A DNA stretch of 64,000 bases. Origin: Pseudoalteromonas arctica A 37-1-2. GTDB taxonomy: Bacteria > Pseudomonadota > Gammaproteobacteria > Enterobacterales > Alteromonadaceae. Below the pieces are notes generated by a model, which was given only the letters and a program-made list of their open reading frames with translations, had not been told where the DNA came from and did not search any database. The stretch is from the NCBI RefSeq assembly GCF_000238395.3, contig NZ_CP011025.1, forward strand, positions 558,001 through 622,000, in the 5' to 3' direction. Position numbers and translations under genes: made by a program. This document shows positions 47,636 to 60,543 of this stretch, one piece after another (positions within the stretch are counted from its first letter, which is position 1; the number at the start of each line of letters is the position of its first letter).

Positions 47636-48916
47636 TTAATACTCTTCCCCTTCATCAGCATAAAAAGCAAATAAATCCTCTTGTACTTCTTGTTTCTCAT
47701 TCTGCGTATTACCTTGGTTTTTATTAAAACTTTCAAGCATTGCTAACACACTCGGTAGCTCGCTTTCGTTTTTTTCTATCGCAATGCTACGATAAGGTAG
47801 TTTATCTTCTAGTGAGTAATACACCCCTAGCTTAAGTTCACCATTTTGATATTTAATAATTTCTAGCCGCGTACTTGTAGCACCAATTAAATCTTTGATT
47901 TTTATACTTAGTAAGTCTCTGGGTGAAAAGCGATACAGAGAACCATTATTACTCTTTTCACTACTTACTTTTGATACCGTTACACGGTAAACAAATTTAT
48001 ATGGGCCTGTAAATACAGCAATTGCGGCTTCTTCATGGCTCAAATACAACAATGCGTCATTTGCTTTTTTGATGACTCCATACGCTATAAAACAATGTCT
48101 AAGTTCTTTTTTAAATGCATGAAAGTCTAACTCAGCGTACTGTAGAGTCTGTGTTTTTTCTGGCGTTTTTGTATGAAACTCGTTGAGCCCAGCTACAGAG
48201 CTGGTTACTGAACCTTCATTTACTTTAAATATGAGTAATTCCCCTTGTTGGGCTATTTCAATTTCATTACTATTTGTGCTGTAACACAAGTCAGTTAATT
48301 GTTTAGTAATTTCAGGTGTCATAACCATAGAGATAGGCAGTTCTATGTCGTTGGGTAAATGCTTGTCTTCAACTTTTCCATCGCGTTGTACTCGAATACG
48401 CTGGTGTTTCTTATCGAGTTCACAAAGTTCAAAAGGCATATGCTCTGTAGATTCAAAAACTATACGTTCAATAACTGATTTGGAGACGATAGTGGTTGGG
48501 AGCTTCTTATTATCTTCAAGGTAAGTTAAATGTTCTTTAAAAGTATCACTGCATTCACATCGACGTAATGTTGCTTGATTGTCTTTGAGGCCAATTTGAA
48601 ACAACTCTATGAAAGAGGAGTTAGTTGACGAAGTTTGAAAGCCTAATTCAATATCTTGGTTTGATGCAAAGTAGTAAGGTAGCTGTTTTGCGTAGCTGCC
48701 ATCAATAGAAAACGTCGTGTCTTTTAGGTTGGTCGATCGTTTATCAAGTATAAAAACACAATGCGCAAACAGCGGTTTTTGACCGGTGACTAACGTTAAA
48801 GAACGTTCTTTCTTGTTTATTAATACTGTTGCTGAGCTATCAGCATAACGAGTATCAATATTTTCAGTTATGTTTTTAAGTAGCTCTTTTTTATTACGGG
48901 GAATAATCATTTTCAT
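47636..48916 (-). CDS. Unknown protein of the recombinase operon, possible clamp-binding tail
   Basis: 426 residues, not recognised. It has no signal peptide or membrane segment. The chain is dominated by predicted beta-rich stretches (ATVLINKKERSLTLVTGQ, DLLSIKIKDLIGA, STRLEIIKYQNGELKLGVYY), which vaguely recall DNA-clamp-like domains. The acidic C-terminus contains QEDLF, which fits the QxxLF-type pentapeptide used to bind the DnaN sliding clamp. The start ATGA overlaps the stop of the recombinase gene by 4 bases, so it is translationally coupled and should work in the same process. The fold and clamp-binding ideas are inference only. Confidence 0.75.
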   Translation of the reverse strand: MKMIIPRNKKELLKNITENIDTRYADSSATVLINKKERSLTLVTGQKPLFAHCVFILDKRSTNLKDTTFSIDGSYAKQLPYYFASNQDIELGFQTSSTNSSFIELFQIGLKDNQATLRRCECSDTFKEHLTYLEDNKKLPTTIVSKSVIERIVFESTEHMPFELCELDKKHQRIRVQRDGKVEDKHLPNDIELPISMVMTPEITKQLTDLCYSTNSNEIEIAQQGELLIFKVNEGSVTSSVAGLNEFHTKTPEKTQTLQYAELDFHAFKKELRHCFIAYGVIKKANDALLYLSHEEAAIAVFTGPYKFVYRVTVSKVSSEKSNNGSLYRFSPRDLLSIKIKDLIGATSTRLEIIKYQNGELKLGVYYSLEDKLPYRSIAIEKNESELPSVLAMLESFNKNQGNTQNEKQEVQEDLFAFYADEGEEY

Positions 48917-50703
48917 TGTTGAACCTCATGAGGTTGGAAAGACTGAATAAAATTTTGTGCAAATTTGAGCACATTGGGGGGAAGTGATGTTTTGGGACTT
49001 AAATAAATAGTCAGCTGAGTTTTTCCTGCTGATTGTTTATAGATTTGAACAACTTCGTTTTTCTGAATAAACAGTTTCTTTAGTAACTGTAGTTGTCGGT
49101 CGCTGTTGATTTTTCGATTGACTGATAATACAAATTTACTCGTTAACCAACCCCAATCGCTATGTCTAAAAGCGGTGGTAAATGCACGAGCGTTTTTGCT
49201 ATTGCAGGCCAGCGTGATTTGTAATGATTGGCCATCATCAGAAAGTGCAACGGGAGGTAGATTGCTTAGAGCTGTATGCTGCTTTTTAGAAACCGGTTGA
49301 ATATGATGCTTACTGCCATTACCCCATATAAAGCTCAGTGAATATAAGTCGAGGGCTTTATTTTTTAGCATGGCTTTAAATATGAAGCCGAGTAACGTGC
49401 GTTTACTGTTATTAATTGATTTTTGCCAAGCTAAAGCATAATCAACAGTTGATAGCGTTTTTTTTGTTTGGACCCCTTGGCCAAATATGACCTCTCTGAG
49501 CTTGTTATCGCACAGTCTTACAGGTTGACTACGTTTTTGTCCCAGTGTTTTATTGGCATAATCAGGACTCAGCTTAAGTAATATACGGGATAGGTCGTTA
49601 GAATTAGGCTTTAGCCCAAATAAATAGCGCAGTTCACTGTGAGTATATTCACGAGATATATACGGTGAATGAGTACGGCTAACGATAGGTAGCAACCATT
49701 CAATATCGTGTAAGTATGACCAACGTGTCGTGCTGTAGTGAATATGGCCAATTTGCAGACCCATTTCATCTAAAAGTGCGGCATCATTAATCTCACACAC
49801 GGATCTGCCTTCAAACCAATAATCAAAGCGTATACTCACTGCCTTACTAGATAGGAATTCACACTCAAGTATTGTTTCCCCTCGTAGCTCATCAGGTGTA
49901 TTACTTACGCAATGAAGTGTTTGCAGCATAAAAATATGTACCCCACTGTGTCTTAAATGATGAAAGTTAAAGTGCGAACCAAACAAACAGCGCAATGCTC
50001 GTGACACGGGTAATAAGTAATAAAGCTGCCGCGAATGATATTTTTCACCTTCAAATCCAAGCAAAGGTTGATCGCGATCAGAGTGTTTCTTAATTTCAAA
50101 TAGATAAATAAGCAATTGACGATACTGTTTAGGGATTGTGGTGTATATCTCTCGTGAAGTATTACCTTTTGTTTTGCCTTCAGGGGTATTAGCAACGGTA
50201 ACGGTTAAAAGCCCAGTACGTGGTTTAAATCGAATATCTTTACGGCGTAATCTCAGAACTTCACCGCGGCGAAGCATAGCGTAAAATCCCAATAGCGCAG
50301 CGATCGTACAAAACAGACTACGAAAAGGGTATTTAGATTTATTATCTATAAGCGTTTTAATTAGGTGATCAAGTTCGTCTATGTTTAATCGAGCAGGACT
50401 CACCGAAGGCGGTACTAGAGGCGAACTAAAGTTGGATAAATCAAGCGTATCCGTTTGTTCCTGGTAGCTTAAAAAGCGTAAAAAGTTATAGAAGGTTACT
50501 TTTACATTGTCGGAGTCTATCGAGTCATAGACAGTTTTGGCCCATGCATTAATAACCTCTTCACTAATAGCATCGGCGTAGCATAGCGGGTAGGGCTCAA
50601 GTTTACTTTTAAGCGAGGTATAACTTTTAATAGACCCGAGTGCAAGGATCGCTTTCTTAACTCCTCCATACACGAGTTGTAGTGGTACAGTGATTTTGGC
50701 CAC
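48913..50703 (-). pseudogene. C-terminal fragment of an IS-split 932-residue tyrosine recombinase
   Basis: This 596-codon frame now starts with an ATG supplied by the left end of the inserted IS, so its first nine residues (MAKITVPLQ) are IS-derived. The rest is the downstream part of a recombinase. The catalytic Arg lies in MLRRGEVLRLRRKDI. A Lys-bearing beta hairpin follows (TPEGKTKGNTSREIY). Further on are HHLRHSGVHIF (HxxR), QIGHIHYSTTRWSYLHD with the conserved His and the Tyr nucleophile 10 residues later. A C-terminal extension of ~250 residues follows. All catalytic residues are in this piece, so a truncated product could in principle still be active if translated. Confidence 0.88.
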
Positions 50704-50754
50704 CCATTAAGAAAGAAATGTTATGCTATTTGCATACAAATTTGGGTGAAAAAA

Positions 50755-52972
<2,218 letters not shown>

Positions 52973-52980
<8 letters not shown>

Positions 52981-54559
52981 ATGTTAAAGCCTTCAGTCCT
53001 AGACGCTCTGGTAGAGAATTTAGATAGCTTTTCATTGCATCGAATCGAGCTGGAAACAACATATCGCTTCCGAGTCGCTCTCCAAGGTTTTCATGCCCCA
53101 TGAGACGGTCAATATCCTGATCGAATAGCTTTTCTGAAAATGTATGGCTATTAGCGCAATGACAAAAGAAATGACGTAGTTGATAAGGCACAATACCAGG
53201 CCAAACCTTTGCCATGAATAAGCGTAATTCGCGACTAGTCAGTGGTGTTGGTGTGTTTTGTTCATCACACTTATACCAAAGCTCATCTAACTCTTTATGT
53301 ATATTAAGTTGCGAACGAACAACTGATTGTAATAATAAGTACTGGTTAATTTCTTGCTGCAAGTAATCACAGAGTAAGAGTTGTCTAAGGCGTCCTTTAT
53401 CTTTAATAAAGGTAATATCAGAATCTGAATAGTAGACAGATAAAATACTGATGCTATGTGTAGGCCTTGCGCCTGTAAGAGCAATAAATAGCAGTGCAAT
53501 GCGATAGGTCGCATAATTGTAGTAGTCACGTAACGCTGATTTATTTACGTTTTGAGTATTTTTACTGCCGGCTTTTACAAACGTACTTTGGTGAGCGCTT
53601 TCGACTAATGTATGTAGTTCGTGGAAAAACTGACTGACGTGGTTATCTTCAAGTGAGCGAAGGCTACCTATTAAAGTTGCTGGAATACGTTTTTTATTAA
53701 TGCCATTTTGTGCGGTATCAAGTTCAAACTGACTTATCTCCCCCGGTTGCGATAAATAGCCAGCCTTTTTTATCGACGCTTTAATAAGGTTTATAGAAAT
53801 CCCTTTTAGAAAAAGTTCAAAATGCGCGAAAAGTTGAGCGTTCCTTGCTTCGTCTATGAGTCGTGATAAGTAGCGGTTATGCGCATCAAATAACTTATAG
53901 CGGATACGATCACTATTGAGCTGCTGGTAATACATCGCGCTAGTATGATGTGCTTTATCAGGTTCAATAAGCTGTAGTCGAACAATCGCACCCAGTGTAT
54001 TGTCGGCTCGAGCACAATTAATAAAGTAATGCTGGAACGTATCTTTGTGCATTCGCGGATGCTTTGTTAATGTGCTTGGTGTTTTCCAAGTAGACTTCAT
54101 CAGCTCAAACAAATGTACTTTGCCAGTTGGGCTTAAAAAAGGCGTATCGTAAGATTGAACACTAATAAACTTTTGAAAAAATGTATTTAAGTACGTAGGC
54201 ATAGGCTGCCATAAATACATAATATGTTTTTTGTACTTACAAGGTCGCGCATACTCAGCCCACGATAGTGTGCCATCAAAGTAAGTTCTAAAGGTATTTT
54301 CCTGACAGGGAGTCGCGCCAGATATTTTAACAAAATCAGGAATATCTTTTGGCATACTAATCTGTTTCCAGTCTTGTGTTAGCCACATAAACATTGCCAC
54401 CGCGGTCATCGCCGGGCGAGTTTTAGCATCAACCTTAGCCAGCTTCTTCAACATAATGGCTAAGGTTGTGGCATGCGCTAATGCATTAGGGTAACAACCA
54501 CCGGAATTATTTAAACGGTTACTTCTTGCAATATGGTCAGTTAAACTCACGCTTGGCAC
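52973..54559 (-). CDS. Tyrosine-recombinase-like protein with altered active site
   Basis: 528 residues from a GTG start 1 base after the upstream stop, implying translational coupling. The C-terminal ~200 residues have a recombinase layout: Arg in ALTGARPTHSISIL, a Lys hairpin at DITFIKDKGRLRQLLL, QLRHFFCHCAN and RLMGHENLGERLGSDML. The first His of HxxR is Tyr (YQLR), and no Tyr is found at the usual 9-10 residues after the GH. The nearest is 23 residues on, in MKSYLNSL. It may be a structural partner rather than a catalytic enzyme, or may use a shifted nucleophile. The N-terminal ~300 residues match nothing I recognise. Confidence 0.8.
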
Positions 54560-54560
54560 C

Positions 54561-55037
54561 TCATTTTCGAAAAGCAGAAGGCGAGGTATTGGCTAAATTA
54601 GCCAATACCTGTTGTTTAGATATTGGTATACATTGTTCTTCGAAACAACTAAGCCGGCGTTTCAGGTTTGTGCTTAAGTTAGCTTTCAAAGACAGTGTTA
54701 GTGCGTGGTCGTATAGCAATGTAGTTGCAAGTACATACTCGACGGCTTCTTGGGGATAAATCTGTAATTTTATATTTAATTCCGCTTTTAGCGGGTGTGC
54801 TTTAAAGCGCTCAAACATACCACTTGATGCAAGCGTTAAGTAACTATCGTCGTGAGTATTGGTAGTGACAGCTAAAGGGCGCAAATCTAGCAACAATTGC
54901 ACGACTTTAATTGGCAATGCATGAATACTTTGATTGGCTTTTAGCTGTACCACATCATTTTTTGTCAGTTCAATTAACAGCGGGTGAGCTTTTAGCTCAG
55001 CCTTTGAAAGTGGGATCGATTTCTGTCTGTATTTCAT
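54561..55037 (-). CDS. Small unknown protein, first gene of the recombinase operon
   Basis: 158 residues, not recognised. There is no signal or membrane helix. The last ~25 residues (PISKQQVLANLANTSPSAFRK) look like a helix-turn-helix, so DNA binding is possible. As the promoter-proximal gene of a multi-recombinase operon it could be a directionality or regulatory factor, like small third proteins in other multi-recombinase transposons. It faces the palindromic array 545 bp upstream. Role is inferred from position. Confidence 0.7.
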   Translation of the reverse strand: MKYRQKSIPLSKAELKAHPLLIELTKNDVVQLKANQSIHALPIKVVQLLLDLRPLAVTTNTHDDSYLTLASSGMFERFKAHPLKAELNIKLQIYPQEAVEYVLATTLLYDHALTLSLKANLSTNLKRRLSCFEEQCIPISKQQVLANLANTSPSAFRK

Positions 55038-55581
55038 AAATTCGTTTTTCCATACGCTTTAATTATTAAAGGATCATAAAACTTTAATTTTACTGCTATG
55101 ACGATTAAGTCATGCTAATAAGGCCTACATAATCGAAGCAGAATTAAAAAAGTTACCTTGTTAGAAATACAGAAAAGGAATAATTAGCTTCATAAATACA
55201 GAGCTAATCGCAAATTGATTTTAAATAAATTACTTTTATTTCAATTTTTAGTGATTATTCTGTTTTTATGCTTAAAGCGGATTTGAAGATGGTGAATAAG
55301 ATTCTTTATATATTTTATACATATGAAGGGGGAAAAGTTACTGATGAAGTATCATTGATTTGTCACCTTTTTGAAGTTTGTCGATTTACCCCAAAAACGT
55401 AAATAGTGTCATTAAATCGTTCATTTTAGACACGCTATTATTCATTTTAAGAAAGGCGTAGACAATATGGCTATAACGCTTAAAGTGTTGCAAGTTATAA
55501 AATAGCTAAAGTATTTTGACTGCTATAAATGCAATTGGGCTATTGAATACGTTAAATTAAATACTGCGTAACTTGTAAATA

Positions 55582-55980
55582 GAGTTCGCTGCCGAACCAC
55601 TTATGAGTTTTCGACTCAGCTTTATACTATTCAATTTGTAAAAAAGAGTTCGCCGCCGAACCATTTATGAGTTTTCGACTTGGTTTTATATTATTCAATT
55701 TGAAAAAAAAGAGTTCGGCGCCGAAGCATTTATGGGTTTTCGGCTTGGTTTTATACTATTCAACTTGAAAAAAGAGTTCGGCGCCGAACGGTTTATGGGT
55801 TTTCGACTTGGTTTTATACTATTCAATTTGTAAAAAAGAGTTCGGCGCCGAAGCATTTATGGGTTTTCGGCTTGGTTTTATACTATTCAATTTGGAAAAA
55901 GAGTTCGGCGACGAACTGTTTATGGTTTTTTGGCCCAGCTTCATACTATTTAATTTGTAGAAAAGAGTTCTAACGTGAAC
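55582..55980. repeat. Seven-unit tandem array with 14-bp palindromic cores
   Basis: Palindromic cores based on GTTCGGCGCCGAAC start at 55584, 55648, 55713, 55776, 55840, 55903 and 55967, with spacings of 64, 65, 63, 64, 63 and 64 bp. The linkers repeat tttatgggttttcg, cttggttttatactattcaa and tttg. The third to fifth cores are best conserved (gttcggcgccgaa). The outer ones vary (gctgcc, gccgcc, gcgacg, ctaacgt). The period is close to six DNA turns. It lies just upstream of the recombinase operon and points to an array of protein-binding sites. Confidence 0.92.
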
Positions 55981-56161
55981 CAAAGCTCGCAAAAAATAAG
56001 AGCTTTACTCATGCTGTCTCCCGCTGGAACTTTGATATAGCTTAATAAGTATTAATAGAGCTTCTTTGATATATACTTAAAGAGTGATTCATAGGTATTT
56101 AATCGATGGCTTCGCATTCTAGCTGATAAGTAGAGTGGATCAGACCATATCGCTATAAAAA

Positions 56162-56176
56162 ATGGATTAAATCCAT
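56162..56176. repeat. Perfect 15-bp palindrome
   Basis: atggatt-a-aatccat has two exact 7-bp arms. A partial echo (gtggattaaatgtag) occurs at about 56201. It could be an operator. Confidence 0.45.
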
Positions 56177-56682
56177 GAATGCATACGACGTTAGGAATGT
56201 GGATTAAATGTAGCTTAAAATAAATCTATGAATTTTTAACTTCTTTTGGAACTGCGAAAAAATTAGCCTGCTTGAATAACGTATATCATCAAAATAAGCA
56301 TTAATATGCTCAACCATGTTATCACCTCAGAGTTTGGGTGGATCTCACGGCACAATCCGAATTGCCTTCTCTTATAAGTGAAGCATGATAGTTATAAATA
56401 TTTCTATTTAGTGCTGTAAGTTAGGGGACTTTGCATTTACTCCGTGTTTAACGTAATAGGTCATAAGCTCAGCTTTGTGTTAAGTCAGGTGTCAACGAGC
56501 TTATTTTGGTAAGGGCCAGCAGGGTTAATTAGTTATTTTTTCTAGCAAGCTTCAAGTACCGAATTTTACCAGTATCACTATAAGTTGTTTTATTTATAGC
56601 CCATACTTTGGCTAGTGGTCTTTGTTAAGTGGTTAAGCTAAGATTAAATTAATATTAATCAGCTTAAGTAAGGTTTTTTTAT

Positions 56683-57132
56683 ATGCATACTTCTTTTAGG
56701 CCTCATTATAATCCCGACCTTTTAGATGTGCTGAGCAATAGACGAATTAATCTTAATTCAAATCCTTTAGACGAAATCGATTTTTTAAGCCAGCGTTTGG
56801 ATATCAGTAGCATTGAAAGATTGCGATGTGAATTAAACTGGGATAGAGAAACATTCCTTAAAGTGATCGGTATAAATACGCGGGACATTGGCAATTATAA
56901 AAAAGGTGGTCAACTTTTAAATATTACAGTCGTTGAAAATATTGTTGAGCTGGCCAAAGTAGCCACTGTGTGTCTTCATTACTTTGGAAGTGTTGAACGT
57001 TGGAATAGATGGTTAAATCAAGAGAGCATACAATTTAATAACGCACCGCCGCTTGCTGTTATTCATACAATCCGTGGTCGTGAATTAATAAAAAAAATGA
57101 TTGTTAGTCTGCAAAATGGCTACGCAGCTTAA
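56683..57132 (+). CDS. Orphan Xre/ParS (DUF2384) antitoxin-like protein
   Basis: 149 residues. The N-terminal half has a helix-turn-helix-like region (LRCELNWDRETFLKVIGINTRDIGNYKKGG). The C-terminal half (FGSVERWNRWLNQESIQFNN, then PPLAVIHTIRGRELIKKMI) matches the toxin-binding DUF2384/MbcA-ParS domain of RES-Xre and related toxin-antitoxin systems. A RES or similar toxin gene normally follows. None does within the next 325 bp or on the other strand. It could be a solitary antitoxin or a regulator kept after loss of the toxin. Confidence 0.78.
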   Translation: MHTSFRPHYNPDLLDVLSNRRINLNSNPLDEIDFLSQRLDISSIERLRCELNWDRETFLKVIGINTRDIGNYKKGGQLLNITVVENIVELAKVATVCLHYFGSVERWNRWLNQESIQFNNAPPLAVIHTIRGRELIKKMIVSLQNGYAA

Positions 57133-57457
57133 ATGAAATACGGCCCAATTGATTGTACTCGCCAAACATAAGTGTTGTTAGTTTAAGCCCGATGTCCATA
57201 TCGAAAACCTGCAAGTATTTTTAATTGATTAAATTAAATCGGCTAGGGGTGCTGCTAGGATGCTTACACTTTATCCTTCCGAACGGCGCGTTAAAAAATG
57301 CAACAAGGCTATTTTAAACTTTTTTATAAGAGGAGAGAGAGTTTGTCACTGCTTGAGTAGTTTCAGAAATACTAAAGAGGGTCACATTTAATGTAGACCC
57401 TCTTCTTACATCTAAAATTATTTTAATAAACATATCATTGATATATAACTCTTCTAA
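57133..57457. other. Intergenic region between convergent genes
   Basis: No gene is seen. Ends with the terminator hairpin at 57375-57408. There is no trace of a RES-type toxin frame. Confidence 0.5.
57375..57408. terminator. Convergent terminator hairpin
   Basis: Stem aagagggtc/gaccctctt (9 bp) with an inner acat/atgt, between the convergent antitoxin-like and lipoprotein genes. Confidence 0.7.
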
Positions 57458-58462
57458 TCAAATAGCCTCGTATTGTTTTATATTGTACAAGAGATCAGCT
57501 AAACGTGAGTTAAGCAGTGAACTTCTGTAACCTGCTTTTTGCAGAGTCTTTAATTTTTCCAAATATAATTTAATTTCAGCTAAGTTATCTGAAAGACCCT
57601 TATATACCAGTATTTCAGGAAGGCTTAATAAAAGCATGTCGTATGGAAAATCTTTCTTTATTATCTGAAGGAATTTAGCTTCTTTTTCATTACACTGAAT
57701 GGGGAACTCTATGCCGTCTCCTCTACAAAGGTCATTTGTCAGCATACCTCCCCAATTGTTAGCATCAGGGTTTTCCTGAACATATTTAATGTGTGCATCA
57801 ATGAACTGAACATATAATTTACCTACATCATTGGTTATTTGTATTTGTTCAAGCTGCTCTTTTTCGATTCGGTACACGTCTGGAATATAAGGATATTTGA
57901 TTTTTTTTACAAATGAGTCTTTATCAATAAGCTTTAAATTAAGTGATAATTTCATAGCTAAAGCGATAGGATCTTTCTCTGAAAATAGGTACTCATCGAA
58001 TTGAACCAATTTTCCAGCTAATTGATTGCTTTGCGAATATCTAAGAGAGCAAAACCCGGCAGCAAGAGAGTACAATCTATCTTTTAATACTTTGCGAGAT
58101 TCATAACCCACTGAAAAATTATATTGTGTAGCTGGATATATATAATTTCTACACCCCCAATCATTTTGATCATCATGGCTATAATATGCATAAAAATAAT
58201 AAGTAGCGTGTGGATAACCTTCATCTCTTAATTTACGTGCTATTTTATCGGCTTCTTCACTGGCCCCAGCTAAATTTCCCAATTTATGCGCCCTGATTAG
58301 TTGGGCTTGCTCTGGGCTTTTCATTATTTCAGGAGAATAAGGTTTACCGTATTTATTAATATTTGGTGGAGGGGTAGATTTACATCCAGTAAACAATAAT
58401 ACTAACAAATAAGTTATTACTATCTTTTTCAATTGTTTATTCCTTAACGTTAAGATATTCAT
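57458..58462 (-). CDS. Lipoprotein of unknown function
   Basis: 334 residues from the ATG at 58462. An in-frame TTG one codon upstream is disfavoured. The N-terminus is basic then hydrophobic with lipobox LLFTGC and a KSTPPPN tether. The mature chain is helical with Sel1/TPR-like spacing (AQLIRAHKLGNLAGASEEAD, HATYYFYAYYSHDDQNDWG) and contains four to five cysteines. No named family is recognised. It may be anchored to a cell membrane as a scaffold. It is convergent with the antitoxin-like gene and probably part of the accessory cargo. Confidence 0.75.
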   Translation of the reverse strand: MNILTLRNKQLKKIVITYLLVLLFTGCKSTPPPNINKYGKPYSPEIMKSPEQAQLIRAHKLGNLAGASEEADKIARKLRDEGYPHATYYFYAYYSHDDQNDWGCRNYIYPATQYNFSVGYESRKVLKDRLYSLAAGFCSLRYSQSNQLAGKLVQFDEYLFSEKDPIALAMKLSLNLKLIDKDSFVKKIKYPYIPDVYRIEKEQLEQIQITNDVGKLYVQFIDAHIKYVQENPDANNWGGMLTNDLCRGDGIEFPIQCNEKEAKFLQIIKKDFPYDMLLLSLPEILVYKGLSDNLAEIKLYLEKLKTLQKAGYRSSLLNSRLADLLYNIKQYEAI

Positions 58463-59376
58463 CAAATCTAATGATACCTAAATTTTATTTTTTGTATTAC
58501 TTTTTCTGCATTTAATAGGAGTATAGTGCTACCTTTATTGTCCGCTAGTTAGGGTGAAGTAGGGAGCTCGATTTGTAATGAGTTCACCTAAACTTAGCTT
58601 AGGCGCCCGTAAAAAGCCTCAGTGTTAATCCTAGAGTCGAGTAACATAATTAGTAGCGTAACCGTGCACGCTTATTTGCTTTTGCTTTAGATATCAGTTG
58701 CCTTTACTTACTTAATAGCTACATTTTACTATAAAAAGCGTTGAGGTCTTTCAGGCCTTTTAAAAGTGATTTTTCCTAAAATTCTAGATGTTATGCGCCC
58801 CTTTTCATTCACCTGTTTTATTTGGTTATCTGCGTTTATTCACAGGTTTTAGCTGGTCAATACTGTCTCAAATGCTTAAGTCGGCGCGTATTTGTGTCTC
58901 ATGGGTAAAATGGGGCGGGTGCAAAGCTAAGCGGTAAAAGGGCTGTCGGGGAGGGGAGTGTTTTCTTCTAATAGCGGGAACTATTAGATAAAGAACTTAC
59001 ATAACGAAATTGAGGTATTGACTTCATGAGGAATGGCTTTTTTTTTCACTTTGACTAATTTAGGTGCTTTTACAGCCTCTTATATTTAGACCGATATTTA
59101 TAAAATTTTGAAGTTGGTAACTTGTTTTCCCTACAAAACGCGTCAATAAATAAGCTGCTGGTTTGTTACTGCCCAATCAATTTTTGCCAGTCATTAAGGG
59201 GTCTTTGTGTGCATAATATCTACAGTAAAGAACTGAGAGCATTTTCACTTGATTGAATTCACTCTGCTAGGTGTGGTTGCTCGGATATTTACGAAAATAA
59301 TAAACTTTTTGCTTGTTCGTTTTCTCTGCTCGCTCTGGTAAAATAATAAAAATATTTTTAAATATAAAGGATTAAT
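58463..59376. other. Non-coding stretch before ugd
   Basis: About 0.9 kb without a supported gene. A hairpin tctaatag/ctattaga lies at 58967-58988. Base composition is uneven, with GC-richer patches near 58560-58620 and 58905-58955 that may be gene or element remnants. The right boundary of the mobile region probably falls here, but no duplication matching the left boundary is seen. Confidence 0.4.
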
Positions 59377-60543
59377 ATGAAAATTGCTGTGGTCGGTACG
59401 GGCTATGTAGGCCTTTCTAACGCAATGCTTTTGGCGCAGAATAATGAAGTAGTTGCATTAGATATAGATGAGCAAAAAATAGCACTTTTAAATGATAAAA
59501 AGTCACCTATTGTTGATATCGAAATTAGTGAGTTTTTAACACGAAGCGACTTAAACTTTACAGCCACTGCAGACAAAATGGTAGCCTATAAAAATGCTGA
59601 TTTTGTCATTATAGCTACACCCACTGATTACGATGTAGAAAACAATTACTTTAATACAAGTTCTGTAGAAGCGGTAATTAAAGATGCGATAGCGCATAAC
59701 CCAAATGCAGTTATGGTCATTAAATCGACGGTACCTGTTGGTTTTACGCAAAGTATTAAAGAAAAACTTGGCATTAATAACTTAATATTTTCGCCAGAGT
59801 TTTTACGTGAAGGTAAAGCGCTGCACGATAACTTATACCCATCGCGTATTGTTGTTGGTGAGCAAAGCGAGCGTGCAGGTGTGTTTGCCAACTTACTTAA
59901 ACAAGGCGCTATAAAAGAAGATATTGAAGTTCTTTTTACTGACTCAACAGAAGCTGAAGCGATTAAGCTTTTCTCAAATACTTATTTAGCAATGCGCGTC
60001 GCTTATTTTAATGAGCTCGATAGCTACGCAGAAACCCATGGTTTAAATAGTAAACAAATTATACAAGGTGTTAGCTTAGATCCGCGTATTGGTAGCCATT
60101 ACAATAACCCATCATTTGGTTACGGTGGTTATTGTTTACCAAAAGATACTAAGCAGTTACGTGCAAACTATGCAACTGTACCTAATAACATTATTGGTGC
60201 GATAGTTGACGCCAATACCACACGTAAGGACTTTATTGCTGACTCAATAATTAAACGTAACCCCAAAGTGGTTGGTGTTTATCGCTTAGTAATGAAAACA
60301 GGATCTGATAACTTTAGAGCCTCTGCTATTCAAGGCATAATGAAGCGTATTAAAGCCAAAGGTATTGAGGTTGTAGTTTACGAACCAGTACTTGAAGAGG
60401 ATGAATTCTATCATTCTCGTGTCATTAAAGATTTAAATGAGTTTAAGCAAATATCGGACGTTGTTGTATCTAATCGTATGGTTGATGAGCTTAGCGATAT
60501 TGCAGATAAAGTTTATACGCGTGATTTGTTTGGTAGTGATTGA
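59377..60543 (+). CDS. ugd: UDP-glucose 6-dehydrogenase
   Basis: 388 residues, the short class. Motifs: [68 protein letters not shown], and the catalytic Cys in [14 protein letters not shown]. It oxidises UDP-Glc to UDP-GlcA with two NAD+. The UDP-GlcA feeds the epimerase encoded 0.3 kb downstream. The two genes likely supply a polysaccharide of this region from across the mobile island. Confidence 0.96.
   Translation: MKIAVVGTGYVGLSNAMLLAQNNEVVALDIDEQKIALLNDKKSPIVDIEISEFLTRSDLNFTATADKMVAYKNADFVIIATPTDYDVENNYFNTSSVEAVIKDAIAHNPNAVMVIKSTVPVGFTQSIKEKLGINNLIFSPEFLREGKALHDNLYPSRIVVGEQSERAGVFANLLKQGAIKEDIEVLFTDSTEAEAIKLFSNTYLAMRVAYFNELDSYAETHGLNSKQIIQGVSLDPRIGSHYNNPSFGYGGYCLPKDTKQLRANYATVPNNIIGAIVDANTTRKDFIADSIIKRNPKVVGVYRLVMKTGSDNFRASAIQGIMKRIKAKGIEVVVYEPVLEEDEFYHSRVIKDLNEFKQISDVVVSNRMVDELSDIADKVYTRDLFGSD

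Larger units (their letters stand above)
55038..56682. other. Long non-coding region around the palindromic array
   Basis: About 1.6 kb with no supported gene. It holds the seven-unit array (55582-55980) and a perfect 15-bp palindrome atggattaaatccat at 56162-56176. The rest is AT-rich and unstructured by eye. It should contain the operon promoter (left part) and the promoter of the antitoxin-like gene (right part). Confidence 0.5.

Noticed and set aside
55582..55980. CRISPR-like appearance of the 64-bp array
   Set aside because: Both the core and the intervening DNA are repeated, so there are no unique spacers, and no cas genes are nearby.
57133..57457. Possible toxin gene after the antitoxin-like frame
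   Set aside because: No open frame of adequate length exists in either direction. The space ends in a terminator.
58650..58668. Sequence tagtagcgtaaccgtgc resembling part of an ops element
   Set aside because: The GGCGG start is missing and there is an insertion in the core. No long leader or polysaccharide operon follows closely.
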